Positions 46,424 through 55,834 of a stretch of DNA of 64,000 nucleotides are shown here, in pieces. The notes beneath the pieces were generated by a model. The model searched no databases and had not been told where the DNA came from. It worked only from the letters and a program-made list of their open reading frames with translations. The translations under genes were made by a program, and so were the position numbers. Origin of the DNA: a virus. Every line of letters starts with the position of its first letter. The first letter of the stretch is position 1. The stretch is from positions 34,693 through 98,692 of IMG/VR virus record IMGVR_UViG_3300030616_000020. One strand, written 5' to 3'.

Positions 46424-47887
46424 ATGAGAATTTCACCATTTCAACTTTATGAATCAGAGGACATCACGGGTCTAGTAACCAAGTCGCACTTGGGTTACAG
46501 GTTCGGGATTGAGCCTCAACAAGCGTCTAAAGTTGCCACCATGATTCATCAAGCGAATCTTGGTGCAACCGTTAATGCTTATTTGAATCAGTTCCCGACC
46601 CTGACTCTGGAAACAGATGATGATTTTACTTGGGACATCACTACCAATGGTAAGAAGAATATTCCTCTCGCCAAAGCTGAAGTAGTTCTTGGAACTGCTC
46701 TCACAGCAGCCGACAGAGCTGGTCTGAACTTTGCAGAGTTCTACCTCTTCTTCCATGAAGCCTACTTTACCGACGTGAATCAAATCGTTGGAGAGCGTAA
46801 CGAAATCTATCCCATTCTGGTCCTCGAAGACCCTGTGAATGTAGGTGGACTCTGGCGTTACAGATGTCGTCTGAACACAGGAGATGCGTCTCTGTTTGTT
46901 CCTTTCGACGAACTACAAACCGGAAAGCGTTTCAGCAAGGACTTCTCACCTGTTGAGAAAGAACTGTCAGTTAAGGGTGGTGGAGTTCACTATACCTTCC
47001 CTTACAAGATGATGAACGCAATGACCATGATCCGGATGCAGGATACCATTCCCGGTAACATGATCGAACGTCCCGTGAAGTTTTCTTGGATTGATCCAAT
47101 GACCAAGAAAATGATGACTACGTGGATGGACTATCGTTCATACGAGTTGGAGATGCAGTATCAGGATGAGATCAACCATCTGCTTGTATACGCTACTTCC
47201 AACAAGAGTGAAGATGGAACATACAAGCAGCGTGGAAAATCCGGACGTATCCTTCAGATGGGTGCTGGTATTAAGCAGCAAATGGAAGCTGCCAACTACA
47301 ATACCTACAACTCCTTTGATATCAAGAAGTTCACTGAGATGCTTCTCGACCTGACCGTTGGTAAGGTTGTGATGGGTCAGCGTGAGGTGACTGTTCTCAC
47401 AGGTGAGTGGGGAATGTATCAGTTCCATGAGGCTCTGGAAGACTACACCACTCTGTATGTTCCTGCAAGGGACAACTACAGGATTTACTCCAAGAGTGGA
47501 AATGTCATGGGATTCCGTGGTCAGTTCCTTGAGTATATTGGTCCCAACGGTATCAAGGTGAACATCGTCCATGATGCTCTGAAGGATGACTTCGCAAGGA
47601 ATAAGATTTACTATCCCGGTGGACAGGGACTCGCTGAGAGTCGTGTCTACGACATCCTGAACATGGGTACTTCCGATGGAAAGCCGAACGTACAGAAGGT
47701 AGCTCTCGCCAAGTTTGGAGACATTCGTGGCTACGAACCCGGACTGCGTGATCCTTTCACCATTGGTAAAACCAACAGAATCATGAGTAATCCCAAAGAT
47801 GCTTGGACCGAGCATAGGGCTTACACTGGTGGATCAATTGTTTACGATCCTACTAGGACCGCTACCTACAAGCCTATCATCCTTTAA
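46424..47887 (+). CDS. Major capsid protein (probable)
   Basis: 487 residues, HK97-like in size. Follows the scaffold-like gene and shows strong C/G-ending codon choice, unlike the fibre genes, as expected for the most abundant virion protein. Sequence features include FGIEPQQASKVATMIHQANLGATVNAY, WMDYRSYELEMQYQDEINHLLVYATSN, and a late beta-rich domain VTVLTGEWGMYQFHEALEDY. I rely on position, length and codon bias rather than a recognised signature. Confidence 0.75.
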   Translation: MRISPFQLYESEDITGLVTKSHLGYRFGIEPQQASKVATMIHQANLGATVNAYLNQFPTLTLETDDDFTWDITTNGKKNIPLAKAEVVLGTALTAADRAGLNFAEFYLFFHEAYFTDVNQIVGERNEIYPILVLEDPVNVGGLWRYRCRLNTGDASLFVPFDELQTGKRFSKDFSPVEKELSVKGGGVHYTFPYKMMNAMTMIRMQDTIPGNMIERPVKFSWIDPMTKKMMTTWMDYRSYELEMQYQDEINHLLVYATSNKSEDGTYKQRGKSGRILQMGAGIKQQMEAANYNTYNSFDIKKFTEMLLDLTVGKVVMGQREVTVLTGEWGMYQFHEALEDYTTLYVPARDNYRIYSKSGNVMGFRGQFLEYIGPNGIKVNIVHDALKDDFARNKIYYPGGQGLAESRVYDILNMGTSDGKPNVQKVALAKFGDIRGYEPGLRDPFTIGKTNRIMSNPKDAWTEHRAYTGGSIVYDPTRTATYKPIIL

Positions 47888-47940
47888 GGGTGATAGTGCT
47901 TGAATTATTTCGTTCATTGACATTTTAAAGAAGAAGAAAA

Positions 47941-48876
47941 ATGGCTAAAAAACAGGCGACTGCTACGGCAGAAAAAGAAGTTAAGGTATTTAGGCTTCCC
48001 GATACCAAAGTCCATCTGAAGCCAATTCTCAGAAATGGGCGTTGGCTTCCAGAGGGACACTCTGGATCGTTCATGTATGATCACACCAGTATTACTATTC
48101 AGTTACCGTTGGATAAGGATACCGGAAGGCTTAAAAATCCTTTAACTGATGAAGAAAAAGCGTTCTTTGAATCACATCCTGATCTTGATATGGAACCGGG
48201 AGACCTGAGTCCACACAAGAAAAAAGATAATTTCTGGCACAACTTCAGGGTGATTATCAGGAAAAGTGACAACATCGTAACTGATGAAACAATTCTGATG
48301 ACCCTTGATCTGAGTGATCCGATACAGTATTTGCAGTATAAAGTTCTAATGATGAACTCAACTCCCGAAGGAGGTATTATAGCTCCTTCATGGGAAGAAA
48401 AATTCAACAGTGGAACCTACCGAATTGCTTTACAGCATGAGGGACAGCAACATACTGAGAAGATCAAAAAAGCTGATCTGAGTAAAAAAGCTTACCGTTA
48501 TTTAAGTAAGGTTGACTCTTCCAGTGAAGCTATGTTTGACTTCCTTACGATCTATTATCTTGAGAACGCTAAAAGTAAGCGTCCTTCAGAGAATTCCGAT
48601 AAGGACTTTTATTACTCAGAGATTCAAGATTTGATTGATTCTGATCTTGAAGGAGTTGTGGAGATCATTGAAGACGAGGATAACTATGAGTACAAACTCT
48701 TAGTTCATCGTGGGTTGAAAATAGGCGCACTCAAAATGGTGGCTGGTGGAAACATCGAGACTTTAGACGGTGTTCCTGTTGGAAAGAGCCTTTATCAGGC
48801 AATTCAGTGGTTGAAGGATGAGAGAAATCAGGATGAATATTTAAGATTGAAAAACCAGATAGACCTTGCTAAATAA
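47941..48876 (+). CDS. Head protein of unknown role
   Basis: 311 residues directly after the capsid gene. Starts with a basic low-complexity part (MAKKQATATAEKEVKVFRLPDTKVHLKPI), then alpha/beta (PGDLSPHKKKDNFWHNFRVIIRKSDNIVTDETILMTLDLSD). The position is that of a head completion, vertex or decoration protein. Not recognised. Confidence 0.55.
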   Translation: MAKKQATATAEKEVKVFRLPDTKVHLKPILRNGRWLPEGHSGSFMYDHTSITIQLPLDKDTGRLKNPLTDEEKAFFESHPDLDMEPGDLSPHKKKDNFWHNFRVIIRKSDNIVTDETILMTLDLSDPIQYLQYKVLMMNSTPEGGIIAPSWEEKFNSGTYRIALQHEGQQHTEKIKKADLSKKAYRYLSKVDSSSEAMFDFLTIYYLENAKSKRPSENSDKDFYYSEIQDLIDSDLEGVVEIIEDEDNYEYKLLVHRGLKIGALKMVAGGNIETLDGVPVGKSLYQAIQWLKDERNQDEYLRLKNQIDLAK

Positions 48877-48882
48877 TTAGCA

Positions 48883-49905
48883 ATGACAGCAGAACAAATG
48901 AAATATGAGTTTGACGTTGGTTATGACCGTATAACCAACTTCGATGCTCCGGGATATGTACCGAAAGAGATTTCTACATTTCTCACACGGGCGCAGGAGG
49001 ACATTGTTTATGAACTCCTAGATTCTAGCTCGAATGAAGAGATGAATAAGAAAGCTATTTCCAAGTTACGACAGGTTATCCCACTTACTTCATTTTCTGC
49101 TGGAAACTATCCAAACGGTTATATCGCTCCGCTTAGAGTTCAACTCACAGATCAAGTTACGTTTGTCGCAGACGGTATAACTCATTCCGGAAACGGTTTT
49201 GTTACTGCTGGATTTCGTTTAGGAGATGTAATATCTGTTACGGGAGCTAGTACTAATAATAATAAGCTGTACAGTGTTATAGGAGTTACCGCCAATAAGT
49301 TGACGGTATCTCCTCAAACACTTCCGGGAAATTTAGGTACAGAAGCAGGTGTAACAATTGTTGCTGATCCTATTCTAAAGCTTCGTAACGAAAGGGCAGA
49401 TATCGAGTTTCAAAGCGGTAATTTTTATTACAATCGGATTCCCGTTTCTCCTCCTACTGTCCCTGTGACCTACAACAACGCCAAACTAGACCTTGAGGTC
49501 GATCCGATTGACGATGATTTTTATAATGGAAACTATAGGAATCCATATAAGAAACCATCTATTAGAAAAATTTGGAGAATTGACGGTGCAGACGATTCTG
49601 AAAAACAACATGAATACATAACTGATGGAACATTTACCATCACAACTGTACATTTGCACATTGATCGTAGACCAAGACCTATAATTGTACCTGAGACAGC
49701 TTCGATACCGTATGCTCTCAGTGATGATACAATAGATGGGATTTATTTCTTAGACTTTCCAGCAGGACTTGATTGTTTACTTGATTCAACCGTACATCGT
49801 GATATTGTAGATAAGGCTGTTAAACTAGCCTATGCTGCACTTCAGGATCAAACAGGATTTCAGATTAGTTCCGTGCAGGAACAGCAAAATAATAGTTTAA
49901 CTTAA
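48883..49905 (+). CDS. Head-tail connector-like protein
   Basis: 340 residues beginning MTAEQMKYEFDVGYDRITNFDAPGYVPKEISTFLTRAQEDIVYELL. This N-terminal block (EFDVGYDRI..FDAPGY...EIS.FLT.AQE) recurs in ring or adaptor proteins of large Bacteroidota phages, as I recall, and matches a P22 gp4-like helical adaptor. The middle is beta-rich. It would sit under the portal. Confidence 0.6.
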   Translation: MTAEQMKYEFDVGYDRITNFDAPGYVPKEISTFLTRAQEDIVYELLDSSSNEEMNKKAISKLRQVIPLTSFSAGNYPNGYIAPLRVQLTDQVTFVADGITHSGNGFVTAGFRLGDVISVTGASTNNNKLYSVIGVTANKLTVSPQTLPGNLGTEAGVTIVADPILKLRNERADIEFQSGNFYYNRIPVSPPTVPVTYNNAKLDLEVDPIDDDFYNGNYRNPYKKPSIRKIWRIDGADDSEKQHEYITDGTFTITTVHLHIDRRPRPIIVPETASIPYALSDDTIDGIYFLDFPAGLDCLLDSTVHRDIVDKAVKLAYAALQDQTGFQISSVQEQQNNSLT

Positions 49906-49917
49906 TCCCATAAAAAA

Positions 49918-51177
49918 ATGGACACAATTAGAAACGTAACTCAACTGTTGATCGGTGCTGATGTCGCCTTAACTGCTTTAACTGACTTGGACCCCATTAC
50001 AAGTCCTGCTCAGTTGGCTGATGGTGAAATTGTGATCACTGATCAATTCAACCGTTACCTTGACGGTTCGAGTGCTGCTACGAACGGACTGATCAAGTTT
50101 GCACAACGCAGTGGTAACGAACTTGTCTGGTCGGATGTGATTAACATCGGAACCTTGAAGCAATATGCAATCACTCCTGCTGCTGCTGAGACTCAGCAAG
50201 TCGATTATGTAGGATACAATGGTGTAAGTGGCGCACTCGATGAGATCGCCAGTAACATTTACACCGTCAGGTTGTATTATCAGGAGTCCTTGATTGCAGG
50301 ATTTATGCAACAAAAGATCAAGGAAGGTTTCTATAAGTCGAATGCAACTGCTGCTTCCTATACCCAAAGGGCTGTAGCCAAAGGACTTCAGGAAAGTCTG
50401 ATCAAGAACTTCTCTCGTGAAGCTGAGAAAGATATCGCTTTCGAGCGTATCAATAGCGGTGCTGCTGATACAGCTCTCGGTAATCTTACTCTGACTCAGG
50501 GTTCCAAGTATTTCGTCTCAGCTATTGACGATACTGCGAATATCTCTGCCGGAGATGTGGTTCGTCTTGGTGGAACAGGCGCAGGTACTGCTCCATGTTA
50601 TGTCGTAGTAGGACATGACGGTGGTGCTGGTGCTGCAAGGGTTTACGAACTTGACGTTCCGTGGCAAGGAGCTACCGTAGCTGCACTAGCTGCTGCTGAA
50701 ACTGTTACTGAAGCAGATTGGGGTCTCCAACTCCAAGGTGTTGACAGGCTTTTCAGTCTTGGTAAATTTGCCTCCCGTGTTGCTCATTGGAAAACCACCA
50801 TCGACTTCGGTGACGCTGCTGTAGCCACTGTGACCAGCACTGGTGCTTATGAAGGAGTTGGAACAGGACAGCAAATTTCCACACTTGAGAAAGAACTTCA
50901 GGCTGACAACTATGTCTACCGTGGTTTCTCAAGGGGAGCCGATGCTCCGAGAGAGGATGCAGTTCAAACCAATACTGCCGATTACGATGTTCAGGTACTT
51001 GAGTACGAGCATGTTCTCGAAGCAGCTCAGGGAACTCCTACCAAGTCTCCCAAGACCCTGCAAATTGCATGGAAAACTGCTGGTAACGCTGTAGCTGCTG
51101 ACGTAGTTGCTGTTCAGGAGCTTCTATTCACCGCAGGAGGATTCGCTTATGTATCTCAGGCTGCAAACCTAACATAA
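49918..51177 (+). CDS. Abundant virion structural protein
   Basis: 419 residues with strong C/G-ending codon bias like the capsid gene, and a terminator directly after the stop, both signs of high expression. Sequence is Ala/Gly/Val/Thr-rich (IRNVTQLLIGADVALTALTDLDPITSPAQLADGEIVI; LLYQESLIAGFMQQKIKEGF-like helix). The N-terminus resembles tail-tube or tail-sheath-type virion proteins that start with a beta-rich motif naming an option list. It may be the tail tube or a second capsid/decoration protein. Confidence 0.5.
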   Translation: MDTIRNVTQLLIGADVALTALTDLDPITSPAQLADGEIVITDQFNRYLDGSSAATNGLIKFAQRSGNELVWSDVINIGTLKQYAITPAAAETQQVDYVGYNGVSGALDEIASNIYTVRLYYQESLIAGFMQQKIKEGFYKSNATAASYTQRAVAKGLQESLIKNFSREAEKDIAFERINSGAADTALGNLTLTQGSKYFVSAIDDTANISAGDVVRLGGTGAGTAPCYVVVGHDGGAGAARVYELDVPWQGATVAALAAAETVTEADWGLQLQGVDRLFSLGKFASRVAHWKTTIDFGDAAVATVTSTGAYEGVGTGQQISTLEKELQADNYVYRGFSRGADAPREDAVQTNTADYDVQVLEYEHVLEAAQGTPTKSPKTLQIAWKTAGNAVAADVVAVQELLFTAGGFAYVSQAANLT

Positions 51178-51200
51178 GAGACCTACCCTTTGACAAAACA

Positions 51201-51236
51201 AAAAGGGAGCATGGAAGCCCGTGTTCCCTTTTTTTT
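51201..51236 (+). terminator. Intrinsic terminator after the structural block
   Basis: Stem GGGAGCATGG/CCGTGTTCCC (10 bp with wobbles) with loop AAGC followed by eight T. It separates the head block from the cupin and lysis genes. Confidence 0.9.
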
Positions 51237-51272
51237 CAAATCCTATTGTTTCATACTTTAAAATGGCAACAA

Positions 51273-51692
51273 ATGTTGGATGCGGACAGTAAATTTAAAC
51301 AGTTAGAAGAACTGACCAATCTACTTCCTTCTATTCCAAAAATTGAAGATTATAAAAGAAAGATTGAAGATTGTGAAGGAATGGTAGAATATCCTATTAA
51401 GGATGGAACCTGTTTTTCTTATTCATTGTTTTCATCTCCTTTTATATCTGTTGCAAGAACTTTCGTATCCGCAGGAGGTGTACTTCCTGAACACAAGCAT
51501 GACGAAAAAGAAATAGCCATTGTTTATTCAGGATCAGTTATGGTACGCTCCTCAGATGATCGAAATGGAAAGATTTTGAAAGAAGGAGACCTAATGGTAT
51601 ATGATCCCGGAGTGGTACATTATTTGAGAGCTTTAGAGGATACGTGGTTCATAGCTATGACTATTCCACACTCTAAAGACTACCCCGAATAA
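51273..51692 (+). CDS. Cupin-fold protein
   Basis: 139 residues from the ATG at 51273 (MLDADSKFKQLEELTNLLPSIPK); the frame extends 9 codons upstream only through a TTG. The cupin motifs are visible: GGVLPEHKHDEKEIAIVYSG (G..L..H.H...E) and GDLMVYDPGVVHYLRA (second motif with His). Metal-binding beta-barrel of unknown substrate. Placed between head and lysis genes, coupled to the next gene by overlap. Confidence 0.75.
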   Translation: MLDADSKFKQLEELTNLLPSIPKIEDYKRKIEDCEGMVEYPIKDGTCFSYSLFSSPFISVARTFVSAGGVLPEHKHDEKEIAIVYSGSVMVRSSDDRNGKILKEGDLMVYDPGVVHYLRALEDTWFIAMTIPHSKDYPE

Positions 51693-51943
51693 TGACACCT
51701 ATCATAGATCAACCTCCGAAGAATGGTTGGAACGAATGGGCAAAATATATACTTGAGACTTTAAAAGAACTCAAGGAAAAAGGCGACGGGAGAGACGAAA
51801 AAATTAACAAGCTTCTTGTTGACATCAATATTTTAAAAACTAAAATGACAATGAGAGCAGCGTTAAGTGGAGCGTTAGCTTCCGCTATTCCCGTAGCTAT
51901 AGGATTGATAATTTGGCTTATAACCCGAAACCCTTCACAATGA
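51692..51943 (+). CDS. Holin-associated (XhlA-like) membrane protein
   Basis: 83 residues: a charged coiled-coil half (WAKYILETLKELKEKGDGRDEKINKLLVDINILKTKMTMR) and one C-terminal transmembrane helix (ALASAIPVAIGLIIWLI). This is the layout of XhlA-type lysis accessory proteins. Overlaps the endolysin start by 4 bases (ATGA). Confidence 0.6.
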   Translation: MTPIIDQPPKNGWNEWAKYILETLKELKEKGDGRDEKINKLLVDINILKTKMTMRAALSGALASAIPVAIGLIIWLITRNPSQ

Positions 51944-52434
51944 GCTTACCACACACATTAGGACAAGCATCCTTAAAACAATATAACACTTTGCACCCTG
52001 ATTTACAGACCATTGTAGATTGGGGTTTACAGCTTTGTGTAGTAGATTTCTCTATTCACGAAGGACACAGGATTCCTGCAAAGCAGTTTGAATACTTCAA
52101 GAAAGGAAGAGAACTGATAGATGGAGAATGGGTCTTGACCAAACCGAAGAATAAGATTACCAATATTGATGGAATCAAAGTCAAAGGAAAACATAACTAC
52201 AATCCTTCTCTGGCATTCGATTTCACAGCTTATGTACCGGATAAACCTGAACTGAAGTGGGATACCGTACATCTCACTTATATTGGAGCAAGCTTGATTA
52301 TGATAGCCGAATTCCTCTACAATAGGGGTGACATCTCTCATAAACTCCGTTGGGGAGGAAATTGGGACAAAGATGGAGACCTTGCAGATAACACTTTATA
52401 CGATAGACCACACGTAGAATTATATACGCCATGA
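51940..52434 (+). CDS. Endolysin, M15-type peptidase
   Basis: 164 residues from the ATG at 51940. Zinc ligands are seen as KHNYNPSLAFDFTAY (H-x6-D) and the C-terminal LYDRPHVEL, with SIHEGHR before them, the pattern of D,L-carboxypeptidase/endopeptidase M15 endolysins. Cuts the peptide stem of peptidoglycan at the end of infection. No signal peptide, so it depends on the holin. Confidence 0.85.
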   Translation: MSLPHTLGQASLKQYNTLHPDLQTIVDWGLQLCVVDFSIHEGHRIPAKQFEYFKKGRELIDGEWVLTKPKNKITNIDGIKVKGKHNYNPSLAFDFTAYVPDKPELKWDTVHLTYIGASLIMIAEFLYNRGDISHKLRWGGNWDKDGDLADNTLYDRPHVELYTP

Positions 52435-52676
52435 CAACCATACGTCCGAATGTAGTTAAAAACTCAGCAATGAGGTTCAGTTTTACAATCATTTCGATTG
52501 GAATATTTATCGTATTATTGGGTATTGTAGCTCACATTGTTTATAAAACAATGGGAGGCGCACCAATAGAATGGACAGAAATGGGTGTATTTATAGGTGG
52601 TCTTGCTGCTTTGCTTACCGGTTCCGGATGGAATAAGACAAGGCAGAAAGCAATCGAAATAAATGAGACGAAGTAA
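52431..52676 (+). CDS. Holin-like two-span membrane protein
   Basis: 81 residues with two hydrophobic segments (MRFSFTIISIGIFIVLLGIVAHIVYK and MGVFIGGLAALLTGSG), short and placed between endolysin and spanin-like genes. Holins open the inner membrane. It overlaps both neighbours by 4 and 14 bases. Confidence 0.6.
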   Translation: MTTIRPNVVKNSAMRFSFTIISIGIFIVLLGIVAHIVYKTMGGAPIEWTEMGVFIGGLAALLTGSGWNKTRQKAIEINETK

Positions 52677-53307
52677 TATTATAGGGTTTGTATTTTTCCT
52701 CATCATAGGGATATTTTTAGGAGGATGGCTAACATATAAATATAAGCCTCTACCTGAGGGAAAAGTGATTGTCAATCAAACTGCTGTAGACTCTCTTAAT
52801 GCTTTTATTGCTTTTGCTGATTCCATCGAAAATTTACCGATGGAACCCGTGGTTACAAAAACAGACACGGTATATATAACCGAAGTCAAGTATGTTTCAA
52901 CCACTCCTGAACCTGAACCCATAGATTCTACTACTACTCGCTATCGTGATTCACTTGTTGTAAAAGATGAGATCAATGCGTGGGTGGATATTATGGTAAA
53001 AGGTCATGTAGATGATCTAAAAATTGATTGGAACTATCGCCCGATAGTAAAGTCAATAGAAACTATTACAGAAATCCCTGTATATAAGCCAATTATAAAT
53101 ACAATAAAAGTTCCTAAGTATGTTACCGGACATTACGTATCGGCAATAGCAGGTGGCAACAATAAATTCTTTACCTTTGGAGTAGACTATGATTTGGTTA
53201 AATATAACCGAGTTTACGGTTTTCAGTATAGACGACAAGGAGATATGAACGTTTACGCTGTAAAGGTAGGTATCAATCTTACTACGTTATTTAAGAAAAC
53301 ACGTTAA
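52663..53307 (+). CDS. Spanin-like membrane protein
   Basis: 214 residues with an N-terminal transmembrane helix (IIGFVFFLIIGIFLGGWLTY) and a long periplasmic part. The N-terminal soluble part is helical; the C-terminal 60 residues look beta-rich and aromatic (HYVSAIAGGNNKFFTFGVDYDLVKYNRVYGFQYRRQGDMNVYAVKVGINLTTLF), resembling an outer-membrane barrel strand set. A one-piece spanin bridging both membranes is an attractive guess from position and topology. Confidence 0.5.
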   Translation: MRRSNIIGFVFFLIIGIFLGGWLTYKYKPLPEGKVIVNQTAVDSLNAFIAFADSIENLPMEPVVTKTDTVYITEVKYVSTTPEPEPIDSTTTRYRDSLVVKDEINAWVDIMVKGHVDDLKIDWNYRPIVKSIETITEIPVYKPIINTIKVPKYVTGHYVSAIAGGNNKFFTFGVDYDLVKYNRVYGFQYRRQGDMNVYAVKVGINLTTLFKKTR

Positions 53308-53319
53308 AACTAAAATAAG

Positions 53320-54081
53320 ATGGACCTTAATTTAAGTTTATCATACCAAGAGCAGAATGATAATAAGGCTATCATACTGACTGATACTACTTCAAACTAT
53401 AATGCTACAGGCGATTCTATTGTCGCTGGTGGAACTCCTGTAAACGGAGTGATGTATCAGATTGTCAGTCGAGCAACTTATGACTTTACACTTATAGACG
53501 CTAGTAATAACAATCCCGGAACAAGATTTATATGTGCTGGTATTCCTTCTCCAATTGGTGCAGGAGATGAATTGATTGAGGTTACAGGTACACCGGCAGA
53601 AATTACAGAAGCGACTCTTAATGTGAAGATTACAGGAGTAGATCAGGTTGAGGTGAATAAAGGAACTATTGATTTATTTGCAGAATTTGGACCATTTACC
53701 ACTCAAGATGATTTGGTTTATACTATTACTTCAGCTCTATTAGGAGATACTCCTAATACACTGTTAGTTGATGGTTTGTATGAGCTTGATTATATCATAA
53801 CACATCAATTCAATCTTGCACCTGTTGTTACTCTGTTAAACGTTACAATCCTTGTATACGGTCAGGTAAAAGTAGCAACCTATGAGAAACTGAGGCAGAT
53901 TCCGGTACATTATATGTGTGTTGATGGATGTCCAACTGCTGAAATTTCAGAAGCAGACCTTTGTGGAGCATACTTAACAGGAATCGAGAACTCAGCGTAT
54001 ATTGCTAAGACTGAGGAATTGATAAATATGTTGATTGTACTTGACAACATTATAAAGAATGGGAGCAATATTACTTGGTAG
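53320..54081 (+). CDS. Appendage/structural protein
   Basis: 253 residues, T/I/N/V-rich and beta-rich (LSYQEQNDNKAIILTDTTSNYNATGDSIVAGGTPVNGVMYQIVSR). MDLNLSLSYQEQNDNKAIILTDTT is a block met in appendage proteins of other phages that list a state and a sign. Contains CVDGCPTAEISEADLCGAYL near the end. Overlaps the next gene by 23 bases. Confidence 0.55.
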   Translation: MDLNLSLSYQEQNDNKAIILTDTTSNYNATGDSIVAGGTPVNGVMYQIVSRATYDFTLIDASNNNPGTRFICAGIPSPIGAGDELIEVTGTPAEITEATLNVKITGVDQVEVNKGTIDLFAEFGPFTTQDDLVYTITSALLGDTPNTLLVDGLYELDYIITHQFNLAPVVTLLNVTILVYGQVKVATYEKLRQIPVHYMCVDGCPTAEISEADLCGAYLTGIENSAYIAKTEELINMLIVLDNIIKNGSNITW

Positions 54082-54601
54082 TGCTGACGGTACTCCTCCT
54101 AATCCGGGAGTTGGTAATAGTATACCAATACCCCAAACTTTACCAAAAGACCCACTGGTTTTAGTGGATGCTCTTGGAATAGGACCTCCTACGTGGGAGT
54201 GTGTATGCGACTTGAGTAATTATGTGACATTCGATGATTTAGCAGCATTAGAAGGAGAGCCTATGTATGTACATATAGTATCTTCAGCATCACCGGAAGG
54301 TGATATACATCTTACTAGTTCTGACTGGAATGTTGACAGAGCTATTATCAAGATGATAAGAGTAGAGACAACCTCTAACAATTGGGACTTGTACATACTT
54401 CAGAATGGAAACGGGTTTGTAGTAAACGACGCTCAGATTCCTGCTTTAAGGTTGATGACAAGAGGTAAAGGAAACGAAGATATAATAATTGATCTAGCAT
54501 ATGAGGATGAAGATGCCAGTAAAACCGTACATCTCTATTACAGAGATAACACAGGTAGCAGTCTAGCTAAATTCTACATAGCAGGATTTAAAGTGAAATA
54601 A
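54059..54601 (+). CDS. Appendage/structural protein
   Basis: 180 residues with Pro-rich start (ADGTPPNPGVGNSIPIPQTLPKDPLVLVDALGIGPPTWECVCDLSNYVTFDDLAALEG) followed by a beta-sandwich-like C-terminal domain (MYVHIVSSASPEGDIHLTSSDWN...). Neighbour of other fibre genes. No family named. Confidence 0.5.
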   Translation: MGAILLGSADGTPPNPGVGNSIPIPQTLPKDPLVLVDALGIGPPTWECVCDLSNYVTFDDLAALEGEPMYVHIVSSASPEGDIHLTSSDWNVDRAIIKMIRVETTSNNWDLYILQNGNGFVVNDAQIPALRLMTRGKGNEDIIIDLAYEDEDASKTVHLYYRDNTGSSLAKFYIAGFKVK

Positions 54602-54620
54602 CAAATAAAATCTAGAAATT

Positions 54621-54983
54621 ATGGCAAAATGGCAAATTGATGCAATGCTCGATGCAGCATTAGCTTACATTTCAAGTAACGCAACCGAACTGTATGTATG
54701 CAGTGGACAACCTGCGGACTATGCAGGTATTGCAGCAGTAGCTCTTACAGGTGCAGCTACACCAAGCTTTACTGGTCCTGCTGACGGTGATACAAGTGGA
54801 AGAAAACTAACCGTGGACGAGGAAGCTGATATTCCTGTTACTGCAACAGGTACAGCGACTCACGTAGTCCTCGCTTCTGGAACAACCCTTCTGTACGTTA
54901 CCACAACTACATCGCAAGGTCTGACTTCAGGAAACACTGTTACTGTTCCTGCATGGGACATTGAAGTAGCTGACGCTGCGTAA
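54621..54983 (+). CDS. Small virion-like protein
   Basis: 120 residues, Ala/Thr/Gly-rich beta protein (MAKWQIDAMLDAALAYISSNATELYVCSGQPADYAGIAAVALTG...). The beginning resembles minor tail proteins called DUF-type in other phages. A small GACCATG/CATGGT hairpin lies just after it at 54986-55010, without a T-run. Confidence 0.5.
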   Translation: MAKWQIDAMLDAALAYISSNATELYVCSGQPADYAGIAAVALTGAATPSFTGPADGDTSGRKLTVDEEADIPVTATGTATHVVLASGTTLLYVTTTTSQGLTSGNTVTVPAWDIEVADAA

Positions 54984-55090
54984 GACCATGAACATAGTCG
55001 ATCATGGTAAGTGAACTTTAAGTTGGCTGGTATAACTCTGCCATTAACTTTACCGTGAGAGATTTATATAAACCTTAAATACGTAAAGTT

Positions 55091-55828
55091 ATGGCAATGT
55101 TAATACCAACGACTGCGAGTATATCAGATGATCTTGAAAAGCAATTTGATCTAGTAAATAAAGCTATAATTGCATGTAGGAGATTGGCTGTAGATTGGAA
55201 AGCTAACTGTGCAGCAGGTGATGTTTCAATATATGAACTTCTTTTTGGACTATATGTTCCGTTCACTCAAGAGTCTCCTTTTGGAATTTGGAATACTGTA
55301 AAGCTCTTGAACTCCCCTGCTTTAAGGAATTTCTATGCAGACAAGTTAGGAAAAAGAATTCAAGTTATAGACGTAAGAGGTTCTGTCGATGATCTGAACT
55401 GTGAAGGTCATAATTTTGATGTGGATGACAAAGTACGTTTCAAAGGTCCCGGAAGTCCTCCAGATGAGTATGACAAATTGACTGACTACTATGTTGTTAA
55501 TGTCAATGGGGATTTTATACAGTTATCCACAACAGAAGGAGGAACTGCAATCGACCACGGTATAGGAGGTTGGGAAGGAACCATTTATCTTCAAATGGAA
55601 TGGAGTGATGAGCAGAGTGCTTTGAAAGATGCTATTGAAGCTGTAATAGATCAGATCATCCTTGATGTTCCTGTAGGAGATGCAGGTGACATTGAGGGTT
55701 TGAGATTTAATAAGTTTCTTGCACAATCCTCAACAGGTATCCGCGAATTCAGTATGAGTTCTACCGATACAGCAGATATCCAAACTAAGCTTCAGGATGT
55801 TATTGATCTGATTGAAGCACCAATCTAG
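55091..55828 (+). CDS. Virion-associated protein
   Basis: 245 residues. Helical N-terminus (DDLEKQFDLVNKAIIACRRLAVDWKANCAAGDVSIYELLFGLYVPF), then a beta-rich segment with DLNCEGHNFDVDDKVRFKGPGSPPDEYDKLTDYYVVNV, which looks like the small barrel often fused to phage tail proteins. No assigned family; fits the fibre block. Confidence 0.5.
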   Translation: MAMLIPTTASISDDLEKQFDLVNKAIIACRRLAVDWKANCAAGDVSIYELLFGLYVPFTQESPFGIWNTVKLLNSPALRNFYADKLGKRIQVIDVRGSVDDLNCEGHNFDVDDKVRFKGPGSPPDEYDKLTDYYVVNVNGDFIQLSTTEGGTAIDHGIGGWEGTIYLQMEWSDEQSALKDAIEAVIDQIILDVPVGDAGDIEGLRFNKFLAQSSTGIREFSMSSTDTADIQTKLQDVIDLIEAPI

Positions 55829-55834
55829 TAGATC

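Noticed and set aside
47138-47815. 225-codon frame opposite the capsid gene
   Set aside because: It arises from the biased codons of the capsid gene; no start context, no motif, and opposite to the transcription of the whole block.
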